Assembly (NCBI GenBank): GCA_916610825.1
Contig: OU744451.1
Coordinates: 18,685,307-18,749,306, forward strand
Direction of reading: 5' to 3'
DNA length: 64,000 nucleotides
From: Haliclystus octoradiatus
Lineage: Eukaryota > Cnidaria > Staurozoa > Stauromedusae > Haliclystidae
Each line of letters begins with the position of its first letter. Position 1 is the stretch's first letter. Position numbers and translations under genes: made by a program. A model generated the notes under the pieces. That model did no database searches, had not been told where the DNA came from, and was given only the letters and a program-made list of their open reading frames with translations. Positions 48,501 through 58,612 of the stretch are shown piece after piece.

Positions 48501-50437
48501 ATTGAATCAGATTGTCCATTCAAGCAAGGATTCAGTTCTCTAATGAAAATCATTTCATGGAGCAAACAATCGAATTTGTCCTTGCAGCGACGTAGAATGG
48601 AAAAATGATTACCGATATCCTTAGGGGCGAGACCGTGTGCATTTTTTAAATGTTGATCAACATCAGAAGATTGTCTTGCATGCTCTTTTACGCGTTCTTG
48701 TAGATGCCGGCAAGTAAAACCGACATAGCTTGCGTCACACAAACCACACTTAAATTGGTACACTACGCTTTGTTGATTTAAAATCTTTGGTTTTCCTCAC
48801 GGTATCTGAGATCATTGATAATTTTTGCACTTTTAAAAACAGGTCTAAAATTTAAGCTGATTTTGTTGCTTAATCGGCTAAGTTCTGTTCGTACATGATC
48901 GGCAGATCGCTGTTTTTGAAAAGGTAATATAATATTTACAGTTTTATCATCTAAATTATTCACAGTGTTTGAAACATTTTTATCATCATTAAAATTTGGA
49001 ATAAAACTAAATTTACATAAAATAGAATTTAAAAGAGAAGCTGGATATTTAAGTTGGTTACAAATATGTTTTATATTTACACACTCTTCGTTAAAATGAC
49101 TTTCAGAGGAGCATAAGCGTTTTGCACGGTTTATCATTGTTTTTAAAAGTCCTGTCTTATAGCGTTGGTTGACATGGCTCTGGTAATGAAGGAGTAATCC
49201 GCTATCAGTTGATTTTCGGTGAATACTAGAATCAAAGCTGTTACCAAGCTTTAAAATTGATATTCCAACAAAAGACAATCGATTACTATTCTCGGTTTCC
49301 GTTGTAAATGACAAGGATGGATGAATGTTATTTAAAATAGATAAAAACCTTTCTGCCTTGGTATGGCTATTAATTGTCTGTAAATGCCTTTTCAACAATC
49401 AGATTAATCGTCTCATCCAGGGGGACATTTGTAATTAGTGACTTTACGTCGTATGACACTAATAATGTATTATCAGGAACGCGTTGTTCTGTTATCAAAT
49501 CACTAAAAGCAAACATATCCTCTATTTTATACTCATTTATCGAGAGTGGTTCAACGCGGTTCGGTGAGAGAAATGATGTTAAACACTCTTTAGCAATCTC
49601 AGCCGCAACACTGCAGATCAAATTCAATAGATTTCATGGAAGATAGGCATCGGTTGTCAATGCGCAACGATGCGCTGCAGCTATTCACAATACAAATTTC
49701 TCTGGACCATTACATCCACTATACTTGGATGGTACTCATTTGATATTCTAGATAAAGTAAAAGCTGAGTTGACCTTGAGCTACAGTTGATCAGATATGAT
49801 TCGACCTGAAGTTTGCTTGCTCTGCAAATCTGAGCTAATCCTTAATCTCACTAGCCTACTGTTAATATCACAACCCGCTTATTATCATGAGCTTTGGCTT
49901 CTGAAAGGCAGTGATACTAACAAGGTTACACTGTACTCAGATTTTATTTCATTATACCAAACAGATGTACATAAAACACAGCACTTCTGATTATCAATCA
50001 ATGCTGGAAAAAATCTAAATTTCAATTATATATGTAACTTAATGTTAGCTATACCAGGTTGATAAGTGTTTTTTTATTGAATATGTCATACATTTAACAC
50101 GTGGAACAGTGATTTATCCAGTAAAACAATCTGAAATAATGCATGACTATGTTGAAATCTAGACTAGCCCCTGCAAAAAGCAGTTCAGGAGTTCATGAAC
50201 AGTTCATGATCAATTCATGAACTAGTTCATGATTAGTTAAATGGTCCATCTTTTATAGACTTTTTCATGAAGTGTTCATGAACTGGTTTTCGCAGGGGAG
50301 ATGTTGATTCCTGGAGTATATCTCACCCAAAATTGAACACTCCCATCTTCCAAACCACATACAAATGATTTTTCATAACTGGTAAACGTGACGGAATTAA
50401 TCGGAGAACTTTGATGATGGAAAATTTTCACAGTAAC
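30547..50437 (-). CDS. WDR88: WDR88-like seven-bladed WD-repeat protein, 11 exons (5' end not found)
   Basis: Exons in transcript order are 50437-50327, 47991-47906, 46937-46874, 45753-45615, 45428-45287, 43668-43555, 35548-35496, 34463-34381, 33144-33076, 32191-32099 and 30663-30547. All junctions are GT-AG and all phases agree, giving 356 residues to the stop at 30547-30549. Blades end in typical W-D dipeptides, for example GLEDGSVQFWD, SWDKDVVLWDVETGK, SDLDNSICIWNV, SWDKTISIWDV, SYDKTLAIWDV and DGTVRLWNI, making seven repeats. The last exon reads CETC...CVFC, two CxxC pairs likely to bind a metal ion. The order of blades, the IGL segment after the last blade and the C-terminal CxxC pair match WDR88 (PQWD) as I remember it. 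WDR88 has no settled function; WD propellers act as protein scaffolds. The start codon and leader lie beyond 50437. Nearly all introns contain TTCATGAAC repeats. Confidence 0.82.
31434..31985. repeat. TTCATGAAC-type repeat block in WDR88 intron 10
   Basis: Many GTTCATGAAC or near copies. It includes a roughly 190-bp internal duplication (about 31515-31700 and 31705-31900) in which GTGACCTGTTTATTAATAAC recurs. Confidence 0.7.
32325..33062. repeat. TTCATGAAC-type repeat block in WDR88 intron 9
   Basis: Clustered GTTCATGAAC palindromes, densest at 32780-33050. It includes the recurring core AAATTGGCC/GGCCATT and ends in TTTTCGCAGGGG (about 33045-33060), the terminus shared with the MITEs at 46045 and 50168. 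Further small copies lie at 33535-33725 (intron 8) and about 35390-35450 (intron 7). Confidence 0.7.
39614..42137 (-). mobile_element. 5'-truncated CR1/L2-type LINE inserted in the tandem array
   Basis: The insertion interrupts a monomer. AATTTA is present on both sides (39608-39613 and 42138-42143) and is the likely target duplication. On the minus strand the 3' end reads TGTAAAGCGCTTAGAGC, then GGCGCTATA and a (TTA)n tail, typical of CR1/L2-like LINEs. The 5' end is truncated within the endonuclease. The reading frame is intact, so the insertion is young. Confidence 0.9.
39831..42098 (-). CDS. LINE ORF2: endonuclease tail and reverse transcriptase
   Basis: A 755-codon open frame. It begins inside the APE-type endonuclease: SDHLALHCTL at residues 14-23 is the conserved SDH end motif, and the rest is lost by 5' truncation. 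The reverse transcriptase follows with motif A in LDLSAAFDTVDH (381-392), GVPQGSVLGPIL (439-450) and the catalytic LYADDIQLF (471-479). The C-terminal part has the LHWLPVEQRI segment common in CR1/L2/Rex1-type LINEs. The protein copies LINE RNA at the nicked target. No stop or frameshift is seen. The missing endonuclease makes this copy unable to move by itself. The upstream start shown is simply the first Met in frame, not a genuine initiation site. Confidence 0.9.
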   Translation of the reverse strand: MFINNIIIHDPIISDHLALHCTLSLKKPRNEKCYISYRNLKKIDYETFYNDLQDSSLLSSPTAHSNPVDALHEYDKNLSELLDKHAPLKSRLITVRHNSPWYSNNIAIQKNIRRKLERRWRHSKLSVDRDAYADQCHFVNNMICQAKMDYYSTIINECKHDQKQLFKNVSKVLCLKSTSNLPTFSSTDVLTNKFSDFFHNKIVNIRNTLPVPATIEILENLYCGQTEFLHFTAVSESQLSRLIGSSGSKSCIIDPIPATVLKKCYPILLPNITKIVNLSLTSSTVPDAMKIGALSPLLKTPSLDFEQFKNFRPISNLTFISKCTEKAVAFQLNEHLHNNNLNELFQSAYKKHHSTETALLRVQNEILRALDSRSSVILLLLDLSAAFDTVDHQILLSRLSSRFGIKGAALQWFKSYLTDRKQFVHINDSRSSIKKLHCGVPQGSVLGPILYLLYTSPIGDILRKHNIPFHLYADDIQLFVTFKPSVDGEIQSAIHQIETCAAEIDSWMSVNKLKLNKDKTELIHLTSRFSHYPTKFNINFNGEYIAPTSSARNIGVIFDKDLSMVEHINSVCKSSFYNLRRISKIRRYLDMGTTKILVHAFITSKLDNCNSLYYGLPKYLIKKLQRIQNAAAKLVMCANKYDHVSPLLYSLHWLPVEQRIIFKVLLLTYKCLHNLAPNYLKELLTPYKPQRCLRSSSETLLTVVSSNLKSYGDKAFSVAAPILWNKLPEVVRCSASIDVFKSKLKTHLFCVAFGS
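43721..44598. mobile_element. PIF/Harbinger-like MITE in WDR88 intron 5
   Basis: The left end GGCTAGGGTTATATGGACGC and its right-end complement match with few differences over about 50 bp. A TTA lies at both flanks (43718-43720 and 44599-44601), the 3-bp target pattern of Harbinger elements. 878 bp with no transposase. A perfect 33-bp palindrome lies at 44437-44469 (16-bp arms starting AGCTCCGCACGTCAAG, one-base centre). Confidence 0.75.
46045..46272. mobile_element. Palindromic MITE, CCCCTGC...GCAGGGG ends, GTTCATGAAC core
   Basis: The left end CCCCTGCAAAAACAGTTCAG and right end TGAACTGTTTTTCGCAGGGG are inverted repeats. The interior is a run of GTTCATGAAC palindromes around CGTTAAATGGCC. 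It lies in WDR88 intron 3, inserted within another repeat (about 45975-46385) whose halves share CAGCATTTTG/CAACATT-type words. Confidence 0.8.
47215..47790. repeat. Decayed TTCATGAAC-type copies in WDR88 intron 2
   Basis: Two degenerate copies (about 47215-47430 and 47640-47790) with AGTTCATGAAC, TTTAACATTCATGGACTGTT words and a GCAGGG end at about 47424. No coding signal besides the flanking exons. Confidence 0.55.
48479..49627 (-). pseudogene. Penelope-like element: reverse transcriptase remnant and GIY-YIG endonuclease
   Basis: Read on the minus strand in three frames. 49627-49370 carries an RT start and motif A in SYDVKSLITNVPLDETI. 49398-48778 carries the late RT part, with NNIHPSLSFTTE and LSFVGISIL segments. 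48763-48479 carries YQFKCGLCDASYVGFTCRHL, the GIY-YIG endonuclease of Penelope-like elements, with the Glu in HEMIFIRELNPCLN. The RT centre, including the YADD box, is missing between the first two parts, which abut at about 49370-49398. A further small frameshift separates RT and endonuclease near 48780. It is therefore an internally deleted, inactive copy in WDR88 intron 1, between exons 50437-50327 and 47991-47906. The element lies on the same strand as the gene. Confidence 0.85.
49590..49842 (-). repeat. tRNA-headed module, copy 2, fused to the Penelope-like element
   Basis: On the minus strand from 49842, GGATTAGCTCAGATTTGCAG is the A-box head. The B box is decayed (GTAGCTCAAGG). The body then aligns with copy 1 at 15030-15321 (GTCAACTCAGC, ATGAGTACCATC, GCGCATCGTTGCGCATTGAC) and runs without a break into the first Penelope frame. 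Confidence 0.65.
50168..50298. mobile_element. Short CCCCTGC...GCAGGGG palindromic MITE
   Basis: The left end CCCCTGCAAAAAGCAGTTCA and right end GAACTGGTTTTCGCAGGGG are inverted repeats. It has four GTTCATGA-type words inside. It ends 28 bp before the donor-side border of WDR88 exon 50437-50327, in intron 1. Confidence 0.75.
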
Positions 50438-52497
50438 CTATAAGGATACAATTAAAATAGATCTAGGTAGACTTAGGGCTTACAATAAAAATAAACCTGC
50501 TAAATTTACAAGAAAGGCAGAAACTTATGATATGGACAATGTAATAGATCATACACATTGATATGGCATTAGTTCAACCTCCGGCAGTAGCATCAAAAGA
50601 GCTATTCATTCAAATGTAATTTGCATTGTGTCGAGAAGGGTACAAATTTTAAACACTGTATTAGGGCGATTCCATCTTGTCTGATTGACACATTCAAAGA
50701 TGTTTCCGAATAGGGCATCAACATTCACGCAAAGTTTGATCAATTATTATTTCTTACAAATATAGAGTGGCAAAAAGAATCCCACAAAGAAAAAATATTC
50801 ACAATAACTCAACATATAGGCCTAAATAAATTACAGCAAGTTTAAGGTCCATGTCTGACTGACACAAACGATCACTATTTTGCTAATTGGAGAGGAAAAT
50901 TTGCGAAGTGTTGGCATAAAGAAGAATAAAATCACTCTCATCATGTTCTTAAGATATTAATTCATTTTATTAAATACTTTCAAAATCTATAAGGCAATAA
51001 ACAAATGTTTCTCGTGTCTGACTGACTTCTCTGAAGCAGTTTGTGTCTGACTGACATAACTTGACATAAAACACAAGTAATACACTTTTATTAAAACTTT
51101 TAAATATTCATTCCAAATCTATAATCATCATGTAGGAAATTGGTTGTTCTTTTTGTTCCAAATGTAGCACACATACAGATAATATTGTAAAACAACAAGG
51201 CCAAGTGAACTGCCATTCCCATTTTGCATGCGATAAAACAGTCCACACGCATAACTAAATATTGACCTCAAATTACCATGTGGCGTGAAGTGTGCAAAAC
51301 AACAGGTAGGCAGTCACACAGCTTCTTTGATTATATGATCATTACGGCATATTAGTTTTGAAATGCCAAGTGTTGCGCTTAGATTGTAACTGTCCGTATG
51401 AATATTTCTGTCAGTCAGACACGCAGATTTAGAGGATGGTGTTGAAGAAAAGTGCAATATTTCTCGCAAATATGCAAATTAGCTATTTTCTGTTTTGCAT
51501 TATTCTTTATTTTTACTACTTGAGTCTAATAAAAAACAAGTGAATTCATATCGATTGATGTAATGTTTGTTAGAAAATCATGGAAAGAAATATGGAAATT
51601 TAAACTTTTAGTTTGTTTTTGCTCTCATAAATTCAAAGCCAACTCGACTCTCTCTCTATAACATTAATTTTATTCACATCAAAGTCTATAATCTCAATCA
51701 AACCCATATTTTTGACGCTTCTTAAATTTTTAGTTTCAGTTATGATGGAATTTCTCATTAGCAAACTAAATTCAAATGACCATCTAGACCTGTGCCTCTA
51801 GACCGCTAAGAAGAGGTCAGGCTATTAACAATAATTAATTAAAAATCTTCAATCTTCACAACCGACTCTGTTCCTAGACTGTGTTTCCTTGACCGTGTGT
51901 TAGAAAGTGATTACACATCGTTTCCCATGTAAATTCTACTGGTGTATGCTTAGAGGTCCATAAAATTAACTGACAGCATTTGTGCTTTGTCCTTAAATCT
52001 GTTGCGCATTGCACTGATCCACGACACTACTTTTGAAAAGTTAAAGTTGACAACCTTTCATTCAGCATGACGCTTTCCGTATTTTGCAATCCTAGCTCTG
52101 TTCCATTGCATTATCATCTACATGAATTGATTCATGAACTATTGATAAACTGTTGAGAATTGGAATTTGATGATCCAGTTATGATATTTGTGAATTGTTC
52201 ATGTAATTGAGTCACATATCTGTCATGGTTATCAATGCACATAGCAGTGTATTACTTAGGTTAGGTATATGACATAGTACGATATCTGTTATTGCCTTGA
52301 CTGATATTAAGATTGCAGCCTCTAATATGATAGTGTGAGTTGAGTTGTGTCATTATCCTTAGGATCGGATCTGAATGAGAGTATCTTAATGCCAAATTCA
52401 TAGTAGCCTATGTCGCATCTCTAGTCATCCGAAAATGTTTCGCCCTTAACCCTTAAGCCGCATATTCTTAGAATAAAACAATGTTGATTAATATTTA

Positions 52498-53308
52498 CGA
52501 AGTGGATAATGTTCCGGCAGCCGGAATCCTGAGTGCTAGAGATAATGTTCCGTGCGTCTTCTGCGCATGCTTAATGTGCTGTTTGCGTTTCTCTCACATT
52601 CATTCAAAGATGCAATGGCGATGGACGGTCCTGTTCCTCGACCACGTTAATAACAATTCTGTTCATCAGTTTTATAATAGAATATAAAATAATTTAATTT
52701 AAAGTGCTAGAGGTTGAAAACCCTTTATATGAGGGATTCACGACGCTGGATGCCACCGTTCTTCCAAACTTATAGAAAAAGCGAACGAACACGGCTTTGG
52801 TTTTGAGTTTCGGGGTTTTGACTTTTGGTATACGACAGAATCAGAATTGGTAGGCCGCATATAGCATCAGCTACAGGAAAAGAAACTGACTAATAAGTAA
52901 TTATCCCATATTATTACAAATCACCATAGTAAAAATGTTTTGAAATATTGTTAGGCAGCATAAATATTCGCTAAAACCTTTTAAGCGCGCCAAATGAATG
53001 TCACGACACTCAAACATTAAAAACGCTGCGCTGGGTTGCATCGCTGAAAAGCTTCGATAAATCAAACACAGAATAAAATGATTAATGCATAGATATGCTG
53101 AATATCGTTTTTCTTAATATTTACTCCAAAAAGTCGATCCAATTTACGGTGTGGGTGAATTTTTTTACAAACTTTTACGATATAATTTTGGATTGATCGA
53201 CAGATCGACACAGCCATGTTTACTATCTACATACGCATGCGCAAAGGATGCACGGAACATTATCTTTTGAAGACAGCTTTCCGGCAGCCGGAACAATATC
53301 CACCACGT
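52498..53308. mobile_element. 811-bp terminal-inverted-repeat element with 8-bp target duplication
   Basis: About 75 bp at each end are inverted copies (GTGGATAATGTTCCGGCAGC at the left; its partner near 53270-53300 on the other strand), including TAATGTTCCGTGC and GCGCATGC. AATATTTA occurs at 52490-52497 and 53309-53316. An 8-bp duplication fits the hAT superfamily, although the ends are not the usual CAG. There is no transposase frame. Confidence 0.8.
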
Positions 53309-54487
53309 AATATTTATCTAAAAAACTGTGTATGCGCCTGCATAGAAAGCAAGGATCTGTTCAACTGCTGACAGAAGACTATTACACACTGGGATCTCCC
53401 TGAAAAGCGCCCTTCTATGCAAACTGGTCTTACTAAAGGCTATTTATACCTTGGCTAAAGATTCTTTGTCTTCTTCTGGCCTTGTACATGTTTGGATATT
53501 ATTGTTTAGTTCTGCTGGCATTGCTCACCTAGATATAACTGAGAAACACAAAAATCTACAACTTTATATGGAAAGTAGGCCTAGTAGGCCCATGGTGGAA
53601 TCCATGTATGCTACGTTGAATATAATCAGCATATGCCTACAGTACAGAGTAGGCCTACACTAGTAGCTGATTTGATGAAGTTGGTATATAGATAGACCAA
53701 ACATGAGATTTTTCTATAATTTTCAACTAAAATGCCTGGCAACTTCAATTTGAAAGAAAAGAAAACCAAAAATTGTCTGTACGGTTACGGTATAGGCCGT
53801 ACAGCTATATATTATGATAGTCCGAATGTTAATTGTGGCTGAAATTGTATTTGTAGCTTGGCCAATTGCGGCATTGATCAACTTGTACTATTATTTATTA
53901 TAATGCTTGTTTATACTTTACCTTACATTTCAATGTAATTGAACATAGATTATGTGAAGATGAAACATGAAAATAAAGGCTTTATGTTCCACATGACATC
54001 CTGATGATATCAAATAGCCCGCCATTACTGTTTGTTGTTACAGTGTTGTTACCAAAGTAAAAAGCACAACAGGATTAGCCTCGCTACTACGCTGAGACTT
54101 ATCGTTAGAAAGAGACATTCATTATTTTGCTGCTTCAACTTTCACTTTTGATAAAAATCATTGTCATTATGTTGCTATTTTATTATTTATCAAGGTCAAC
54201 AAGAGGGGATGTGGAATGATTTATGGCTTCACCTTGCGAATCTAGTAGGGCCCGGTGGAATCCCCCCCCCAGAAAAAAGTTCAGGCATAGTAGCCAAAGT
54301 GTGTCACTGTAAAGGTTCCAAAAGTACATAAATACTGTATCCATGAAACAATTTGTATTCATTCTCCAATTTAATCATGATTGATATTGAATAATTAATA
54401 TTCGTCTGGTAATAGTTTGCATGGTATTTGTTGTTTACATTCTTTAAAGTTGTTTATTAAAATGTTTTAATTTTGCTGCGACATCAG

Positions 54488-55431
54488 CTTAAAGTGTATA
54501 TCCTGGATATTGGGAGATTGCTTATTTAGATAGAGAAAAATTTTCTATCAGTACATGTTCTTCTTGTATTTTTACTTTACGCAAGCATTTCCCCCTCAAA
54601 AATGCAGTCAAAGTTACGATTTTGTGTCTCACTCTTTTTCTTCGAACAGGAACTCGTTTATTTTCAACAAGAGAGATTACACCAGAAAAAACATTAAACT
54701 TTTTACTTATTTGTCTCTAAATAAAAAACCGCTAAACCAAATGACAATCTGCTTTCGGAATGAAATTTTCAACGTTCAGCTGAAGATTTAGCGCTATATT
54801 TGATCAGTATTCAAGATACAAGTAAAGAGATATAAGCCTCTAAAGTTAAAAGTTTTTAGTTTTGGATTTTTCTCACTCAAGTGCTCACACGATTAACACC
54901 TCTTTGCGACTTCGTCAGCATAGTCGGCATAGTTGATGCGTATTAAAAATAGTCACACACCTTCAATAACCAGCAGCGATCCTGCTTAGATGAAGTCGTA
55001 AAGAGATGCTAATCGCGTGAGTACTTGAGTGAGAAAAATCCAAGACTAAAAACTTTTGACTTTAAAGGCTTATATATCTCTTTACTTGTATCTTGAATAC
55101 TGATCAAATATAGCGCTAAATCTTCAGCTGAACATTGAAAATTTCATTCCGAAAGCAGATTGTCATTTGGTTTAGCGGTTTTCTATTTAGAGACAAATAA
55201 GTAAAAAGTTTAGTGTTTTTTCCGGTGTAAACTCTCTTGTTGAAAATAAACGGGTTCCTGTTCGAGGAAAAAGAGTGAGACACGAAATTAACCCAAAATC
55301 GTCACTTTGACAGCATTTTTAAAGGAGAAATGATCGCGCAAAGTACAAACCCAAGAAGATCATGTACGAATAGAAAATTTTTCTCTATCTAAATAAGCAA
55401 TCTCCCAATATCCGGGATATACACTTTAAGG
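54488..55431. mobile_element. 944-bp foldback element (two ~430-bp arms)
   Basis: 54488-54916 and 54989-55431 are inverted copies with few mismatches. Both carry CTTTAAGTG-type ends, ATTGGGAGATTGCTTATTTA, TTTAGCGCTATATTTGATCA and ACTCAAGT...CACGCGATTA-like inner ends. One 11-bp indel lies at about 55290. The loop is about 72 bp. No protein is encoded; short frames within it are by-products of the repeat. Confidence 0.88.
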
Positions 55432-56371
55432 CGAGACAACTTTAGCACGTCATTTACAACTCACACCTGTATAATAAGTAGTGAAAATCACTTGAAGTTT
55501 TCAGTCTATGTTTGGTCTATGGGTGAAGGGTTTGCATTAAGCGCATGGGGTTGGGGTTCAACCTTAACGGTCTTCGAAACCATGTTCTCCTTCTTCTTTA
55601 TTTGATTTATTATTTGGATATATTCTTTTTCTGATAGTTTTACTCTGCTTTCTATTTACTTTTTTCAGTTTTTATTTTATTATTCCATTCTTAATAATTA
55701 ATATCTATTATTTATTTTATTTATCTAACTTATACAATGATTATTTTATTGGTTTAATTAATTCTCTTTTGCTTTAATTTTTTGTTTTAATTTATTTGGT
55801 TTGGTTTGATTTGATTGTTTATTTTATGCTATTTTATTGAAGATGATTTTTTATGTGATATGATTTTATATCATTCGATTGGATTGATTTTACTTTATTG
55901 AACTTGATTTGATTTGATATTTCTTTGCATAATGATTTGATTGATTTGATATTCTATTGAATTTGATTTCAATTGGTTTAATTTGATTATTATATCATTC
56001 ACCATGAGTCCGATCGTAGAGGAGCTATTTTTATGAGATGCTTTTGCCAGATTCTTGTCACCTTCTACGGTGTCAATTTAGAGATGTCACGGTGTCACGT
56101 TTCTTTATTTTGCTCGTAAAAACATGAAATTTTAGGGTCTTCATTCTCATTTGCTGTGAATTTACGGATTTCCTCTATTTTTAAAATGGCACATCCCCGT
56201 CAGTAACTGAAGTTTCCTCCCCTCTGGGGCACATTCAGTTTTGATGCGGTCAATGTGCTTCTGAGGTCAAGTCTTCAATCGGCGCAATTTACTAAGCTTG
56301 AAACCTGAAAACTGAAAATAGGTACTAAGCATATACCATTAATAACTGAAATGAAAGAGGGATTCCACATT

Positions 56372-56759
56372 CCCGGGGGGTAACTCCAAGTGACGCATTG
56401 ATGGGGGGTGCCACTTTGGGAAAATGTGAAGTACCTGAAAAGTCCCGAAAATCCCCCTTAAGAGCTACCCAAATTGTTTTACAAACTTGAAAATGCTACC
56501 CAAAAAGTCCAGGGAGGGTACTTCCACATAGGCTCTATGCAGGAATGTTCCATTTTTATAGCGGTAAAAATTCAACTCCAGTTTTCAATTGTTAGCCTTA
56601 AAACTCAGTTTTTCCCAAATTCTCTAGAAAATCGAAATGGGACCCAAAACGTTTAATATTCCAAAATTTCCTACCCAAAAAGTATATTTCTCAGTTTGAA
56701 TATGGACCCAAAAATGTGGCACGTCCCCGTATAGCAGCAGTATGGGAGTTACCCCCGGG
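56372..56759. mobile_element. MITE with CCCGGGGGGTAACTCC ends, copy 2
   Basis: The left end CCCGGGGGGTAACTCC and right end GGGAGTTACCCCCGGG are inverted repeats. CTACCCAAAAAGT and GTGGCACGTCCCCGTAT words are shared with copy 1 (20690-20991) in inverted orientation. Confidence 0.75.
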
Positions 56760-57109
56760 CACACATTTGTGCACAGTGAACGGACAAGTGTTGGTATGTT
56801 ACATAACTTAATTACTTCTCACATAACAAATATAAGGGACAGAAGAACATTTTGAATGGAAATGCTTTTTAGTTCCATTTCCAAGGTTTCTATTTCGAAT
56901 CGGTACTATTTCAATAGATCAGATGCAACATTATATATTCAGATTTTAGATAATAATGATGTCTCATGACCCCGTTGGGGTAGGGTGTTTGAAAAGCAGA
57001 GATTACAATAGATTGATCAAACACGACATTTTTACATTTTTACGAAATTCAGCTTTCCAAACAAGTGTTGTGTTCCATCTTTTATCTGATATATACGGAG
57101 GGCTAAAAT

Positions 57110-57331
57110 ATGGGGTATACTGACTTTATTGATTTATTAAAACTTTTATATGATCTCGTGTTTTGTACGAAAGTAAAAATCTTACAAAAGTGTTCTAATG
57201 AAGCGATGTTGAGGCAAGTGACAGAGGCAGTATACATCAATTTGAGTAGACCAACATTAAACTCCAAGGACGAATGGGGAAATTCGAATAATCCAAAACA
57301 AAGATTCGATCGAATGTCGAACCTTCAATAG
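57110..57331 (+). pseudogene. Possible retroelement C-terminal fragment
   Basis: A 73-codon frame whose second half (CSNEAMLRQVTEAVYINL, then RPTLNSKDEWGN) resembles the ends of some retroelement or endonuclease proteins, in which a Gln-Val-x-Glu-Ala segment is followed by Asn-Ser-Lys-x-Glu-Trp. No other domain is nearby. Weak, from recognition only. Confidence 0.25.
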
Positions 57332-58443
57332 AACAAAATACAAAAAAAAAAGAAGAAATAATTCGTTCTATTAAAAAGAAAGTTTAAATTATCACTGAAG
57401 AAGCTACCGAAGGGCAGCGAAAATATTATGATAAAAATTTAATATATTATTATTGTTGTTATAGTTGTTGCGTGTTATTTAGAATGTTTACAAAATTACC
57501 CAACTACAGTTTAAAATATGGGGGCTCCCGGACATCGGGACATCCGCAGCTCCCACGCCCCCTGTCAACATGTATACTATTGTATAATTTATGTTTATCG
57601 GAACGATAATACTGTTTTGCATCAATCCACTAGGTTCCTTTTGCTCGGCAATTTATGTTCTCGCTATATCGGGTACAAATACAACTTCTATATATTGACT
57701 TAGTCCATTTTCGTATTTCACCACAAAAATCTTCAAATATTTCATTTTTCATTCGACTTTTGAACCAATACTTCTACAATTCTCACTTGTAATCATATTT
57801 TTGAAATGTTCTCCCCACTGACTTTTATAGTATAGAGAGGTTGTGATGTATGATGAGCGACCACTTCCCAATCTTATTTTGAGCTCAAATTTAACTTATG
57901 ATCTTTTCTACCCATAAGGAACAATAAATCGAGAATGCAATTCATTTTTCAACTTTTTATTTTCATTCTTAGAGCCTATAGGTATACCGTCAAAAACTTC
58001 ATCTCCTACTTGTTGTTTGTTTTGTTTTCTCGGGCACTGAACTATTATAGGACTCCTCAAGAGTGTGACGTGAGTATTAAAAAAATGGCAATAATTAACA
58101 TACCCTGTACTATTTTTATGAAATGCTATATGTGAAGGACTTGTCATTCCCATATAATTATACTGTAAAGTTAATTTAAACTGACTTTTCATAGCGACGT
58201 CGTTGTATATTTTTTTCCAAAACATTTATTCAAATATGTCACCATTTACAGTATGCTAATTTCTGCGTCGAATGTTTCGAACCAGTTCGATAATTTTCGG
58301 ATTCTCCTTGTAGAATTCCAATTACAATCGGTCTCACGAGAAAAAACATCTTGATGATAAAAAACTTGAACCTATTTATCAAAAATGAGCTAAACACCAA
58401 ACTTTTAAATGGGTTTATGAAAAGCGGGCCGTCGTCATCCAAC

Positions 58444-58581
58444 ATGGAGAATGACTCAGAGGTAACGTGTGTATTTTATTTGGTTATAGCTGGAAGTATT
58501 TTGTTGGAGGATTTCACGAGGGATATCACTGGGTGTTGTTCCAGTTTTGAAAAAGTTCAAGAAACCGTTACACTTTACTAT

Positions 58582-58612
<31 letters not shown>

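Larger units (their letters stand above)
50438..58443. other. Region between WDR88-like exons and the coiled-coil gene
   Basis: No certain exon. It should contain the unseen 5' exon(s) and promoter of the WDR88-like gene. It holds the repeats listed separately, an AT-rich low-complexity stretch of TTGATTTGAT-type words (about 55600-55990), and recurring TGTCTGACTGACA words (50678-51421). Confidence 0.5.

Noticed and set aside
54555-54791. 78-codon frame within the foldback
   Set aside because: It lies wholly in one inverted arm and its partner arm has a disrupted counterpart; no domain.
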